Both the position numbers and the translations under genes were made by a program. Of a DNA stretch of 64,000 nt, positions 37,874 to 46,794 are shown in pieces; within the stretch, counting starts at the first letter, position 1; the number at the start of each line of letters is the position of its first letter. The stretch comes from Bradyrhizobium sp. CB82 (GTDB lineage Bacteria > Pseudomonadota > Alphaproteobacteria > Rhizobiales > Xanthobacteraceae): assembly GCF_029714405.1 (NCBI RefSeq), contig NZ_CP121650.1, positions 3,415,001-3,479,000 on the forward strand. The letters run 5' to 3'. The notes below the pieces were generated by a model, which saw only the letters and a program-made list of their open reading frames with translations, was not told the origin of the DNA and did not search any database.

Positions 37874-38029
37874 ACCGCGGGGCCGCCGGCGGTCGTGACC
37901 TGCAACTTCGTGCGGGAGGATGGTTGCTGGCGGATCGACAACATCCACACCACCAGTGGTCGGCGCGGGATATTGACCGATGGCTGACGACTTCCTGAGC
38001 CGGTCTGTCTGGCGACACGATGGAGAGGC

Positions 38030-39001
38030 TTACTCCGCCGTGACCAGCGCATGCACGGAGAACATCCGCGCCGCATCGGTCCAGCTCTCCCGTACCCGCC
38101 AGCCGGCGCCGCGCGCCAGCGCTGCAAACCGCTCCAGGCTGTATTTGTAGCTGTTTTCGGTATGAATGCTCTCGCCCGGCCGGAACGAGAAGCTCGTTCC
38201 CAGCATGCGCACGGTCTGGCTCTTCCTGCTGATCAGGTGCATCTCGATGCGGTGCTGCTCGCGATTGTAGATCGCGCGATGGGTGAAGGCGGAGAGATCG
38301 AAATTGCCGCCGAGCTCGCGGTTGATGCGCACCAGCACGTTGAGATTGAAGCGCGCAGTCACACCGGCCGCGTCGTTATAGGCGTCGTAGAGCACGCGCT
38401 CGTCCTTTTCGAGATCGGCACCGATGATCATCAGCGCGCCCTGGCCCAGAATCTCCCGCGCGCTCTTCAGGAACGCCTGGGCTTCGTGCGGCTCGAAATT
38501 GCCGATGGTCGAGCCCGGGAAGAAGCCGACCTTCGGCGGCGAGGCGACTGCGGACGGCAGTTCAAACGGCGCAGTGAAGTCTGCGGCGACCGGATGGATG
38601 CCGAGCGAGGGGAAATCCCGCCGCAAGCCGTTTGCCTGCCCCTGAAGGAAATCTCCTGAGATGTCGACGGGCACGTAGGCGGCCAACCTGCAATGCTTCA
38701 GGAGCAGGCGGACCTTCGTGGTTGCGCCGGCGCCGAACTCGACCAGCGCCGCATGGTCCGGGATGATTTTCGCGATATCGCTGCCGCGCTCGCGCAGGAT
38801 CGAGAGCTCGGTGCGCGTCGGATAATATTCCGGCAGACGTGTGATCGCCTCGAACAGCTCTGATCCCGTCGCGTCGTAGAAATACTTCGGCGACAGTTTT
38901 TTCGGCTGCTGCGACAGATCCTCGATGACGTCGCGGGCAAAGGCGGTGGTCTGTTCGTCAGGAAGATGGGCTTCGGCCAAAGCGCTGGCGTGCACATTCA
39001 T
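38030..39001 (-). CDS. egtD: L-histidine N-alpha-methyltransferase EgtD
   Basis: A 323-residue SAM-dependent enzyme that trimethylates histidine to hercynine, the first step of ergothioneine synthesis. Landmarks: LSPKYFYDATGSELFEAITR with LPEYYPTRTE, the SAM-binding ALVEFGAGATTKVRLLL, VPVDISGDFLQ, and VGFFPGSTIGNFEPHEAQAF. The start at 39001 has CAGGAGAGTATC before it. It is downstream of egtB on the same strand, with a perfect hairpin from repeat copy F in the 157-bp gap. Confidence 0.95.
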   Translation of the reverse strand: MNVHASALAEAHLPDEQTTAFARDVIEDLSQQPKKLSPKYFYDATGSELFEAITRLPEYYPTRTELSILRERGSDIAKIIPDHAALVEFGAGATTKVRLLLKHCRLAAYVPVDISGDFLQGQANGLRRDFPSLGIHPVAADFTAPFELPSAVASPPKVGFFPGSTIGNFEPHEAQAFLKSAREILGQGALMIIGADLEKDERVLYDAYNDAAGVTARFNLNVLVRINRELGGNFDLSAFTHRAIYNREQHRIEMHLISRKSQTVRMLGTSFSFRPGESIHTENSYKYSLERFAALARGAGWRVRESWTDAARMFSVHALVTAE

Positions 39002-39053
39002 GATACTCTCCTGAACGCGCATTCCGGCGCGCGGTTGTCGTCGGATGAGAACG

Positions 39054-39161
39054 CTAAAGCGCGATGGGATCGCGCTTTAGATTATTGTTGAGCATGATCT
39101 TTTCGGAAAACCGCCGCACACTTTGCGCTAACGCGGCCCTTCGGGTCCGGATCATGCTCTA
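39054..39161 (+). repeat. Dispersed palindromic repeat, copy F (between egtB and egtD)
   Basis: Begins with a perfect 12-bp hairpin, CTAAAGCGCGAT-GGG-ATCGCGCTTTAG (39054-39080). Continues ATTATTGTTGAGCATGATCT, TTTTCGGAAAACCGCCGCAC and GCGCTAACGCGGCCCTTCGG, and ends GGATCATGCTCTA, whose last CTA is the egtB stop codon. It is a shorter variant with the same ends as copies C and G. Confidence 0.85.
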
Positions 39162-40400
39162 GTCGTAGTCGGCGAGGCGTAATCCCGTGAATTGCCAACG
39201 GTGGTGCGGGTAGAAGAAGTTGCGATAGGTGGTACGGCTGTGCCCGTCCGGAGTTGCAAGCGAAGAGCCGCGCAGCACCAGCTGATTGACCATGAACTTG
39301 CCGTTGTACTCGCCAAGCGCGCCTTCCGCTGCGCGGTAACCGGGATAGGGCGAATATGAGCTGCGGGTCCATTGCCAGACGATGCCGAAGGCATCGTTGA
39401 GCTGACCGGCGCGGGCCGCGACCTCCCATTCCATCTCGGTCGGCAGGTGTTTTCCGGCCCAGCGCGCGAACGCATCCGCCTCGTAATAGCTGACGTGGCA
39501 GACCGGCGCGTTGGGATCGACCGGCTTGAGGCCGGCGAGCGTCATCATTTGCCAGCTGCCATCGATCTCGCGCCAGTGCCCCGGCGCCTGCCAGCCCTCG
39601 TTGCTGACCGCGGCAAAGCCGTCCATCAGCCAGAGCGGCGCGGCTCGGTAACCGCCGTCGCTCATGAAGGCGAGCCATTCGGCATTGGTGACGAGATTGC
39701 GCGCGATCCTCACGGGCCCTACGAGCGCGCGATGCGCCGGCTTCTCATTGTCGAAATGAAAGCTGTCGTCGGCGTGGCCGATACTGTGAATGCCTTCGTT
39801 CAGGGGCAGCCACTGCGCGCCAGTCTTGTTTGAGGTCGGGAAGCGCCAGTCGGGGTCGTAAGCAGGCAAGACCGGATTCTGCGCAAAGGCGTGCAGGATA
39901 TCCGTGAACATCAGCTCCTGGTGCTGCTGCTCATGATTGAGGCCGACTTCGACCAGCGGGCCGATGGCGCGAAGCTTGGCCTCGTCCGCCTCGCGGAAGA
40001 ATCTCACGACGGCGGCATCGACGTAGGTCCGATAGGCGGTGACCTGATCGGCGCTCGGCCGTGTGATGTCGCCGCGGCGATGCCGGGCGTGCCGTGGACC
40101 GGCAGTCACGTAATAGGAATTGAACAGAAATGCGAAGTCGGGATGGAAGGGCTCATAGCCCGGACAGTGTTCGCCGAGCAGAAACTGTTCGAAGAACCAG
40201 GTCGTATGAGCGCGGTGCCATTTCGTGGGGCTCGCATCCGGCATGGACTGGATCTGCTGGTCTTCTGCGCTGAGCGGGCCTGCGCGCCGCTCGGTCTCGC
40301 GGCGGACCGCCACAAAGGCATCCACCAGCGCTTCAGCCAAGCTGCCGGATTCGGAGAAAGGTGTGAGCGGGCTGGCCGTCGCGGAGGCTTGTTTCGTCAC
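39159..40400 (-). CDS. egtB: Ergothioneine biosynthesis protein EgtB
   Basis: A 413-residue iron-dependent sulfoxide synthase, which joins hercynine to a thiol (gamma-glutamylcysteine or cysteine). The N-terminal DinB-like domain carries the metal site GLNHEQQHQELMFTDIL (HxxxH region near residue 155), preceded by KWHRAHTTWFFEQFLL. The C-terminal formylglycine-generating-type domain includes VSYYEADAFARWAGKHLPTE and ends QLVLRGSSLATP...TGLRLADYD. With egtD it forms a two-gene ergothioneine unit; EgtC/EgtE genes are not adjacent. Confidence 0.95.
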   Translation of the reverse strand: MTKQASATASPLTPFSESGSLAEALVDAFVAVRRETERRAGPLSAEDQQIQSMPDASPTKWHRAHTTWFFEQFLLGEHCPGYEPFHPDFAFLFNSYYVTAGPRHARHRRGDITRPSADQVTAYRTYVDAAVVRFFREADEAKLRAIGPLVEVGLNHEQQHQELMFTDILHAFAQNPVLPAYDPDWRFPTSNKTGAQWLPLNEGIHSIGHADDSFHFDNEKPAHRALVGPVRIARNLVTNAEWLAFMSDGGYRAAPLWLMDGFAAVSNEGWQAPGHWREIDGSWQMMTLAGLKPVDPNAPVCHVSYYEADAFARWAGKHLPTEMEWEVAARAGQLNDAFGIVWQWTRSSYSPYPGYRAAEGALGEYNGKFMVNQLVLRGSSLATPDGHSRTTYRNFFYPHHRWQFTGLRLADYD

Positions 40401-40694
40401 GGTCTTCTCCAGGTGGACAAGAGAACGTTGCAGACGTAGCTCGGTTCCAAGAGACAGGTTCGTCCTAGATAGGGCCTCCTTTACGGGATAAAAGTCCTCC
40501 TCGGTGATGATATTAGAGCCATCAGGCTATGGCCCCGCCGGCCCTGAACTGGCAAGCCGGGTGCATGGCAGGGCTTCGTCGCCGCCATTTTACTTTGGAT
40601 GTCCAATAGTTTGCGCTACATATAGGGCAGGTATCGGGTTAGATGGCTGAGCCGGCCCGAAGCGACGAGGGCTCCGCCCCGGAAGGACATGGAT

Positions 40695-41027
40695 ATGAGC
40701 ATCGAGGAATTCATCGACAGCGAAGTGAAGTCGAACGACGTGGTTCTGTTCATGAAGGGCACGCCGCAATTTCCGCAGTGCGGTTTCTCCGGCCAGGTCG
40801 TGCAGATCCTCGACCATCTCGGGGTCGGCTATAAGGGCCTGAACGTTCTGGAGTCCGCCGAGCTGCGCAACGGCATCAAGGTCTATTCGAACTGGCCGAC
40901 CATTCCGCAGCTCTACGTGAAGGGCGAGTTCGTCGGCGGCTGCGACATCGTGCGCGAGATGTTCCAGGCGGGCGAGCTGCAGCAGCTCTTCGCGGACAAG
41001 GGCGTTGCGGTCAACGCGGCGGCCTGA
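40695..41027 (+). CDS. grxD: Monothiol glutaredoxin (Grx4 family)
   Basis: A 110-residue CGFS-type glutaredoxin that carries Fe-S clusters with BolA. The active site is GTPQFPQCGFSGQVVQIL (Cys29), and the glutathione-binding segments are NWPTIPQLYVKGEFVGGCDI. The start at 40695 has AAGGAC nine bases upstream; an in-frame ATG at 40689 is too close to it. It opens a probable unit with the macro-domain gene (10 bp) and the serine hydrolase (3 bp). Confidence 0.95.
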   Translation: MSIEEFIDSEVKSNDVVLFMKGTPQFPQCGFSGQVVQILDHLGVGYKGLNVLESAELRNGIKVYSNWPTIPQLYVKGEFVGGCDIVREMFQAGELQQLFADKGVAVNAAA

Positions 41028-41036
41028 TCCTTGGCG

Positions 41037-41579
41037 ATGCTGACGCGCCGGATCGGTGGTGCGCAGCTCGAGATCATTGTCGCTGATATCACGACGCTCG
41101 GCGTTGACGCCATCGTCAACGCCGCCAACACGTCGCTCCTCGGTGGGGGCGGAGTCGATGGTGCGATCCACCGGGCCGCCGGCCCGGATCTCGTCGCCGA
41201 GTGCCGCATGCTCCACGGCTGCAAGACGGGTGATGCCAAGATCACGCGAGGCTACCGGCTGAGGGCGGCGCATGTGATCCACACCGTCGGACCGGTGTGG
41301 AATGGCGGCGCCCAAGGCGAAGACGATCTGCTCGCCTCCTGCTATCGCCGTTCAATGGAGCTCTGCCGCAAGCACGGGCTCGTTTCCGTGGCATTCCCGG
41401 CGATTTCGACCGGAATCTACCGTTTCCCGGCGGACCGCGCCGCGCAGATTGCGGTCGCGACCACGATCGAAGCTCTGGCTACGACCCCTTCGGTCACTCA
41501 GGTCATCTTCTGCTGCTTCTCCGAGAGAAGTGCTGTCTTGCATCGTGAGGCGCTGTTGGCGCACAGCGCCGGCGATTGA
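41037..41579 (+). CDS. Macro-domain protein (O-acetyl-ADP-ribose deacetylase-like)
   Basis: A 180-residue stand-alone macro domain of the YmdB type, likely to remove acetyl or ADP-ribosyl groups from ADP-ribose derivatives. The ADP-ribose pocket is visible: [20 protein letters not shown] followed by [19 protein letters not shown], then ARITRGYRL-like [19 protein letters not shown] and [17 protein letters not shown]. The ATG at 41037 follows the glutaredoxin stop by nine bases; the TTG at 41031 is possible. It is probably co-transcribed with grxD and the hydrolase. Confidence 0.93.
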   Translation: MLTRRIGGAQLEIIVADITTLGVDAIVNAANTSLLGGGGVDGAIHRAAGPDLVAECRMLHGCKTGDAKITRGYRLRAAHVIHTVGPVWNGGAQGEDDLLASCYRRSMELCRKHGLVSVAFPAISTGIYRFPADRAAQIAVATTIEALATTPSVTQVIFCCFSERSAVLHREALLAHSAGD

Positions 41580-41581
41580 CG

Positions 41582-42859
41582 ATGAGGCTGGGCCGTCTTT
41601 CCGCCGAAGGACGGTTGGCCCTCCTACGTTGGCTGCTTGTCTGTGCTGGGCTCCTGGCATTCGCCGCGGTTGCAACGGCAGAGGACCTGCTTGCGGGCCG
41701 TGAACTCGATCCGCAGAAGCTTGCGCCCGTCTCCGACTATCTCCGTGGCGAGGTTACGGCCGGCAAAATTCCCGGCGCGATCCTGCTGATCCAGCAGCAC
41801 GGCAAGCCCGTGCTGTACGAGAAATTTGGCCTGCGCAACGTCAAGACGGCGCAGCCGATGACGGACGAAACCATCTTCCGTTTCTATTCGATGTCGAAGC
41901 CGGTCACCTCGGTCGCGGCGATGATGCTGGTCGACGACGGCAAGCTTGCCCTCGACGACGCTCTTTCGAAATTCATTCCGGCCTTCGCCGACGTGAATGT
42001 CGGCGTTGCACAGCCCGATGGCAAGCTGGCACTCGAACGGCTGGCGCGGCCGATCACGATCCTCGATCTCTTGCGCCACACCTCCGGGATCACCTATGGC
42101 TTCTACGGCGACAGCCCCGTCCGCAAGCTCTATGCGAACGGGGGGCTGTTCGAAGGCGATCCCGACAACGCGGAATTCGTCGAACGGCTGGCGCGCCTGC
42201 CGTTGGCTGAACAGCCGGCGACGCTATGGGACTATGGCCACTCGATAGACGTGTTAGGGAGAGTGATCGAGGTCGTGTCGGGGCAGTCGCTCTATGGATT
42301 CGAGAAAGAGCGGCTGCTCGGTCCCTTGAGCATGCGCGACACGGCGTTCTTCGTTGCTGATGATGCCAAGCGTCCGCTGATCGCCGAACCTCTGCCCAAC
42401 GATTGGTTCGACCGTCCCATCGCCGGCATCGGCGACTCGACCGTTGCGCGGCGCTGGGAATCCGGTGGTGCTGGCATGGTCGGCACCATCGGCGACTATG
42501 CGCGCTTTGCGCAGATGCTGCTCAATGGCGGCGAGCTCGACGGCCGACGCTATCTCAAGCGCGAGACGGTGGCGCTGATGGCGTCGGATCACATCGGGCC
42601 GGGGACCGGGATCGCGAGGGATAGCGATTTCGACTTTCCGGGCACCCAGAGTGGTTTTGGCCTGGGCTTCGCCGTACAGACCAGAGCGACAGCGCCGCTG
42701 CCCATCGGCGAATATCGCTGGGACGGCGTCGGCGGCACGTTCTTCTTCATCGATCCCGCCGACGACATGTTCGTCATCTGCATGATGCAGTCGCCGTCGC
42801 GGCGTGGGCCGATCCAGACTGAATTGAAGCGACTGGTCTACGAGGCGATGGGCCGCTAA
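41582..42859 (+). CDS. Secreted beta-lactamase-family serine hydrolase
   Basis: A 425-residue class C beta-lactamase/esterase-type protein. A signal sequence (LALLRWLLVCAGLLAFAAVA) exports it. The catalytic SxxK is FRFYSMSKPVTSVAAMMLVD, the tyrosine motif is WDYGHSIDVLGRVIEV (YxH/S type), and a C-terminal WDGVGGTFFFIDP takes the place of the KTG-like strand. These enzymes hydrolyse esters or peptides in the periplasm; resistance activity should not be assumed. The ATG lies three bases after the macro-domain stop. The TAA stop is part of repeat copy G. Confidence 0.9.
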   Translation: MRLGRLSAEGRLALLRWLLVCAGLLAFAAVATAEDLLAGRELDPQKLAPVSDYLRGEVTAGKIPGAILLIQQHGKPVLYEKFGLRNVKTAQPMTDETIFRFYSMSKPVTSVAAMMLVDDGKLALDDALSKFIPAFADVNVGVAQPDGKLALERLARPITILDLLRHTSGITYGFYGDSPVRKLYANGGLFEGDPDNAEFVERLARLPLAEQPATLWDYGHSIDVLGRVIEVVSGQSLYGFEKERLLGPLSMRDTAFFVADDAKRPLIAEPLPNDWFDRPIAGIGDSTVARRWESGGAGMVGTIGDYARFAQMLLNGGELDGRRYLKRETVALMASDHIGPGTGIARDSDFDFPGTQSGFGLGFAVQTRATAPLPIGEYRWDGVGGTFFFIDPADDMFVICMMQSPSRRGPIQTELKRLVYEAMGR

Positions 42860-42985
42860 AGCGCGATGCGATTGGCAAGGATCGTCATCGCGCATTAGCC
42901 TATTGTTTGAGCATGATCTCCGCGCAAACGCGTTCCGCGTTTGTCGCGAGGGAAAACCGCTGCACACTTTTCCGGATCATACTCT
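42856..42985 (+). repeat. Dispersed palindromic repeat, copy G (between convergent stops)
   Basis: CTAAAGCGCGATG (42856 on) pairs with CATCGCGCATTAG (one mismatch), followed by GCATGATCTCCGCGCAAACG, GTCGCGAGGGAAAACCGCTG and CACTTTTCCGGATCATACTC. It overlaps the TAA of the serine hydrolase at its left end and stops three bases before the TGA of the convergent threonine aldolase at its right end. Confidence 0.9.
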
Positions 42986-42987
42986 GA

Positions 42988-44055
42988 TCACGCCCCGCGC
43001 ACGATCTCGCGCACATGGCCGACCGCTTCCTCGATCATCGCAGCCGTTACGTCGAGATGCGTGCAGGCGCGGATGCGTCCGTCCATCATCGCGAGCATCA
43101 CACCGCGCTGGCGCAAGGCGGCGACCATCTTGTCGCCGGAGACGCCGGCGCCGTCGGGCTTGAAGAACACGAGGTTGGTCTCGGGCTCCTGCACCTCGAT
43201 GCCCGCGATCTGCGACAACCCGCGCGCCAGCGCACGCGCATTGGCGTGGTCATCCGCAAGTCGATCGACATGGTGGTCGAGCGCATAGATGCAGGCGGCC
43301 GCGCAGACGCCGGATTGCCGCATCGAGCCGCCGAGGCGCTGCTTCCACTGCCAGACCGCGTCGATGAACTCGCGCGAGCCGGCGAGCGCGCCGCCGATCG
43401 GTGCGCCCAGGCCTTTCGAGAAGTCGATCCAGGCCGAATCCCAGCCGGCCATCATGTCGCGCGCCGCGATGCCGGTGGCGACGGTCGCGTTGAGCAGGCG
43501 CGCGCCGTCCATGTGGGTGGCCAGCCCATTCTGCTTCGCGATCGCGACGATCTCGTCGAGCGCCGCCTTCTTCCAGATCGTGCCGCCGCCGATATTGGCG
43601 GTCTGCTCGACGCTGACCACCTTCTGCGGCGGCTGATAGCGCGTGCGCGGATGGAGCGCCTTGCGGAGGGTCTCCGGCGTGAACTGTCCGTCGGGCCCCT
43701 GGAGCTGCGTGATCTGGAAGCCGCCGAGCGCGGCATGTGCGCCGCCTTCGCGCGCGATAATGTGCGCGGTCTCATGCGCGAGGATCTCGTCGCCGGGACG
43801 GCAGTGCACCAGCGTCGCAGTGACGTTGCACATCGTGCCCGAGGGCATGAACACCGCGGCTTCCTTGCCGAGCAGGTCCGCAACGCGCTCGCAGAGCGCA
43901 TTCGTGGTCGGGTCGTCGCCGACCTGCTCGTCGCCGACCTCGGCGCGCGCCATCGCCTCACGCATTGCGGGCGTTGGCCGCGTCTGCGTATCCGAGAGCA
44001 GGTTGATGCGGACGGGTGGTGCGTTGGGATCGGTCGGAGGAGGGGTGTAGAGCAT
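42988..44055 (-). CDS. ltaE: Low-specificity L-threonine aldolase
   Basis: A 355-residue PLP enzyme that cleaves threonine or allo-threonine to glycine and acetaldehyde. Landmarks: NLLSDTQTRPTPAMREAMA, AEVGDEQVGDDPTTNALCER, VFMPSGTMCNVTA, and the PLP lysine in AWIDFSKGLGAPIGGALAGS (~215). The glycine produced would feed the gcv system encoded elsewhere in the window. It converges on the serine hydrolase across repeat copy G, and lies 87 bp after rpsD on the same strand behind a terminator. Confidence 0.93.
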   Translation of the reverse strand: MLYTPPPTDPNAPPVRINLLSDTQTRPTPAMREAMARAEVGDEQVGDDPTTNALCERVADLLGKEAAVFMPSGTMCNVTATLVHCRPGDEILAHETAHIIAREGGAHAALGGFQITQLQGPDGQFTPETLRKALHPRTRYQPPQKVVSVEQTANIGGGTIWKKAALDEIVAIAKQNGLATHMDGARLLNATVATGIAARDMMAGWDSAWIDFSKGLGAPIGGALAGSREFIDAVWQWKQRLGGSMRQSGVCAAACIYALDHHVDRLADDHANARALARGLSQIAGIEVQEPETNLVFFKPDGAGVSGDKMVAALRQRGVMLAMMDGRIRACTHLDVTAAMIEEAVGHVREIVRGA

Positions 44056-44100
44056 GCGGCGCCTCTTGGATTGGGACGGCCCTTGTCGGGTCTCTTAAGC

Positions 44101-44129
44101 AAAAAGGCCCCGGTTTTGCCGGGGCCTTT
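44101..44129 (-). terminator. Intrinsic terminator of rpsD
   Basis: An 11-bp stem (AAAGGCCCCGG with CCGGGGCCTTT) and a five-base loop lie just beyond the rpsD stop. On the minus strand the hairpin is followed by TTTTT, and on the plus strand by TTTCG, so it is strongest for rpsD. Confidence 0.9.
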
Positions 44130-44141
44130 CGAAGGTCGTTA

Positions 44142-44759
44142 TCAGCGCGAATAGTACTCGACGACCAGGTGCGGCTCCATCTGCACCGGGAACGGCACGT
44201 CGGAGAGGCCGGGGATGCGCGCGTATTTCGCGGTCATCTTACCATGGTCGACTTCAAGATAGTCGGGCACGTCACGCTCGGCGAGCTGGCTCGCTTCGAG
44301 GACGTGGGCGAGCTGCTTGGAGGCTTCCTTGACCTCGATCACGTCGCCGACCTTGAGCTGATAGCTCGAGATGTTGACCTTGCGGCCGTTCACTTTGACG
44401 TGGCCGTGGTTGATGAACTGACGGGCGGCGAAGATCGTGGAGACGAACTTGGCGCGGTACACGACCGCGTCGAGACGACGCTCCAGGAGGCCGATCAGGT
44501 TCTCGCCGGTGTCACCCTTGAGGCGGCTCGCCTCGACATAGATACCGTGGAACTGACGCTCGGAAATGTTTGCGTAATAGCCCTTGAGCTTCTGCTTGGC
44601 GCGCAGCTGCACGCCGAAGTCGGAGAGCTTGCCCTTGCGGCGCTGGCCGTGCTGGCCGGGGCCGTATTCGCGGCGGTTCACGGGGCTCTTCGGGCGGCCC
44701 CAGATGTTCTGGCCCATACGGCGATCGATCTTGTACTTCGCCTCACTGCGCTTAGTCAT
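44142..44759 (-). CDS. rpsD: 30S ribosomal protein S4
   Basis: A 205-residue S4, the assembly-initiating protein of the small subunit. The N-terminus [20 protein letters not shown] lacks the zinc-binding cysteines, as in other alphaproteobacteria. The S4 RNA-binding domain is visible from [20 protein letters not shown] to [20 protein letters not shown]. It stands alone with its own terminator rather than in the alpha operon, as is usual in this group. Confidence 0.98.
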   Translation of the reverse strand: MTKRSEAKYKIDRRMGQNIWGRPKSPVNRREYGPGQHGQRRKGKLSDFGVQLRAKQKLKGYYANISERQFHGIYVEASRLKGDTGENLIGLLERRLDAVVYRAKFVSTIFAARQFINHGHVKVNGRKVNISSYQLKVGDVIEVKEASKQLAHVLEASQLAERDVPDYLEVDHGKMTAKYARIPGLSDVPFPVQMEPHLVVEYYSR

Positions 44760-44951
44760 CGCGTCCTCTTGATAGAGTTAGGTTGGTTTGAGGAAACGCG
44801 CCCTCCTGTGTGACCGGGAAACCCCGGCACCGACAGGTCCCATCCCCAAAGCTTCAAGGGACAAGACCACGGGTCGCGAAACGCTTCGCGGGCCGAAACC
44901 GGCCCGCGAGCAGGCGGCTTTTAGGGGAAATCGGGCCGTCCTGTCAATCTT

Positions 44952-45731
44952 TTACGTCGCCACAGCCCGGATCGGCTTGGGCTCGGCAGCCTGCCGGCTG
45001 CCGCGCAATTCGGCAGCGATTTCAGTGTTCAGGCCCTGTTCCAGCCGGGTCAGGACCCGGGCGATCGGGGCGGCATCGGTAATCCGGTGGTCCCAGCGAA
45101 GGACGACATTGATGGTCTGGTCCGGCTCGACTACCCCATAGCTCAGGATGAACGGTCCTGGCGTGATGGCGTGGAGTTCTCCCCCGCCATAGGCTGCAAC
45201 CGAGGTGACCGAATAGCTACCGAAAAAGCTGGCGCGCTGACGGCCGAAATTGAGGCCGACCAGCCACGCCAGCCGGCGCAGCGGCAGTGGCAGGCGCATC
45301 GCCAGCATCATCTTGCGAACCATCGGCACGTCCTGCAGCGGAGCCTCCTTGGCGTGCCGGATCATGGCGTCGATCTCGGCCAATGGCAGGGCGTCCGGGC
45401 CGGCAATCCTTTGCGCTACCACACATTCCTCGCCGTCCACGACGCGGGCGATCGCCACCATCGCCACGCTTTTGGGCAGCTCATAGAAGGTCGGCCACGG
45501 CCATTTGGCATAGAGGGTGCGCAGGATCGGCTCGTCCCGGGCGACGAGCGCGAAGGCCTTGACGAAGATTGCGGCCCAGCCAGCCGGCAGCTTTGCGCCG
45601 GCGCGGGCCTCGAGCAGGGGGCGAATCTGAAGCGGCCGCGACAGCGAGACGAAGGGAACGCCCATCGAGGCGTGCATGAGGTCGAAGACCATGCGCCGCA
45701 GCAGCGAGATTTTTCTGGGTGTACCGCGCAT
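44952..45731 (-). CDS. Lipoyl-less E2-like acyltransferase domain protein
   Basis: A 259-residue protein related to the catalytic (chloramphenicol-acetyltransferase-like) domain of 2-oxoacid dehydrogenase E2 subunits. The match is clearest near the C-terminus: FFGSYSVTSVAAYGGGELHA, ITPGPFILSYGVV, then VVLRWDHRITDAAPIARVLT, where E2 enzymes have DHRxxDG. Here the glycine is alanine. There is no lipoyl or subunit-binding domain, so it is not part of a normal dehydrogenase complex. It may transfer acyl groups to an unknown acceptor. Confidence 0.75.
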   Translation of the reverse strand: MRGTPRKISLLRRMVFDLMHASMGVPFVSLSRPLQIRPLLEARAGAKLPAGWAAIFVKAFALVARDEPILRTLYAKWPWPTFYELPKSVAMVAIARVVDGEECVVAQRIAGPDALPLAEIDAMIRHAKEAPLQDVPMVRKMMLAMRLPLPLRRLAWLVGLNFGRQRASFFGSYSVTSVAAYGGGELHAITPGPFILSYGVVEPDQTINVVLRWDHRITDAAPIARVLTRLEQGLNTEIAAELRGSRQAAEPKPIRAVAT

Positions 45732-45960
45732 CGTCCTCGGGTTTCCGCGGGCTCGAATAGGTGTGGCGAGTCACTCGTTCGCCCGCCGCACTGATCTAGC
45801 ACGAACCAGTCCGGTTGGAGCCAGCGGGTTCATGAATCACGGTTTTCTCAGGTTCAGAAGAAGGTTCAAGAATTTCGGTAAAATAATGTCTCTTCAATGC
45901 TTTAAATGGTTAATTTGATGTAACCTGCAACCGAGCTTGAGAACCGCTCGAAAGGGCAAT

Positions 45961-46734
45961 CTATCGCCTGATCCCCTCGAACGCTGCCATGATGCCGCGC
46001 TGGAACAGCGACCAGTCGAAGCCGAGAGCGATGGCGCGGTAACCGCGGTCGATCAGGCGGTTGGCCTGATCGGCGGTGCGCGCCACCCCGCCGATCGGCA
46101 CGCCGCTCCTAAGGATGCCGGCTTCGGCCCGGGCGACGAGGTCCGACAGCTCTGGGTCGTCCATTTGGCCGCGCTTGTTGATGGAGGTGGCAAGATCGCC
46201 AGGACCGATCACCGCGATGTCGATGCCGGGCGTTGCCATGATCTCGTCGATACGGTTGACCGCCTCGACATGCTCGATGGTGATCATGCAGAGCATCTCG
46301 TCGTCGGCTGAAGCCATGTAGTCGGGCATCGACTGGCCCCAGCGGAACGGCGCATGGAAGGGACCCCAGAGACGATCGCCGCGCGGCGGATAGCGCACGC
46401 TGCGCACCGCCTTCTCGGCTTCCTCGCGGCTCGTGATCATCGGGAAGTTGATGCCGAAGGCGCCGATGTCCATCGGGGCCTTCGCAAGCCAGGGCTCGTT
46501 GGCAGCGATCCGCACCAGGGGCGTGCATGGCGTGCCGGTGGTGGCTGATATCATCGCATGCGCTTCGGTGAGGCCGATCGGCCCGTGCTCGAGATCGACG
46601 ATGATCCAGTCGAGCGAGCGCGCCATGATCTGCACCGTCTGCACGCTCGGAATGGTTGCGATCGCCCCGAAGGCGGGACGGCCTTCGCGCCAGAGCTGGC
46701 GGAGACGGTTGAGCGGCGTTGGTGTGGCTGACAT
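45961..46734 (-). CDS. HpcH/HpaI-family aldolase
   Basis: A 257-residue class II pyruvate aldolase of the 2,4-dihydroxyhept-2-ene-1,7-dioate aldolase family. The metal and pyruvate-binding segments are MARSLDWIIVDLEHGPIGLT, TPLVRIAANEPWLAKAPMDI (conserved VRI/V), and MITIEHVEAVNRIDEIMATP followed by IDIAVIGPGDLATSI. It should cleave or form 4-hydroxy-2-oxo acids with a divalent metal. It lies 60 bp after murI on the same strand. The substrate cannot be fixed from sequence. Confidence 0.9.
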   Translation of the reverse strand: MSATPTPLNRLRQLWREGRPAFGAIATIPSVQTVQIMARSLDWIIVDLEHGPIGLTEAHAMISATTGTPCTPLVRIAANEPWLAKAPMDIGAFGINFPMITSREEAEKAVRSVRYPPRGDRLWGPFHAPFRWGQSMPDYMASADDEMLCMITIEHVEAVNRIDEIMATPGIDIAVIGPGDLATSINKRGQMDDPELSDLVARAEAGILRSGVPIGGVARTADQANRLIDRGYRAIALGFDWSLFQRGIMAAFEGIRR

Positions 46735-46794
46735 GGCCAGAACCTGCGGGGATAGGGGCGACGCAACGTAGCAGTGTGCCAGCGAAGCGAAAAG

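Noticed and set aside
41582..42859. Antibiotic-resistance beta-lactamase
   Set aside because: The SxxK family includes many esterases and peptidases, and the residues after YxH/S do not point to penicillin hydrolysis; called only as a serine hydrolase.
45909..45926. GGTTA-N8-TAACC inverted repeat in the gap between the E2-like and aldolase genes
   Set aside because: Short arms and an A+T-rich setting make chance likely; it does not fit a known site such as CtrA (TTAA-N7-TTAA).
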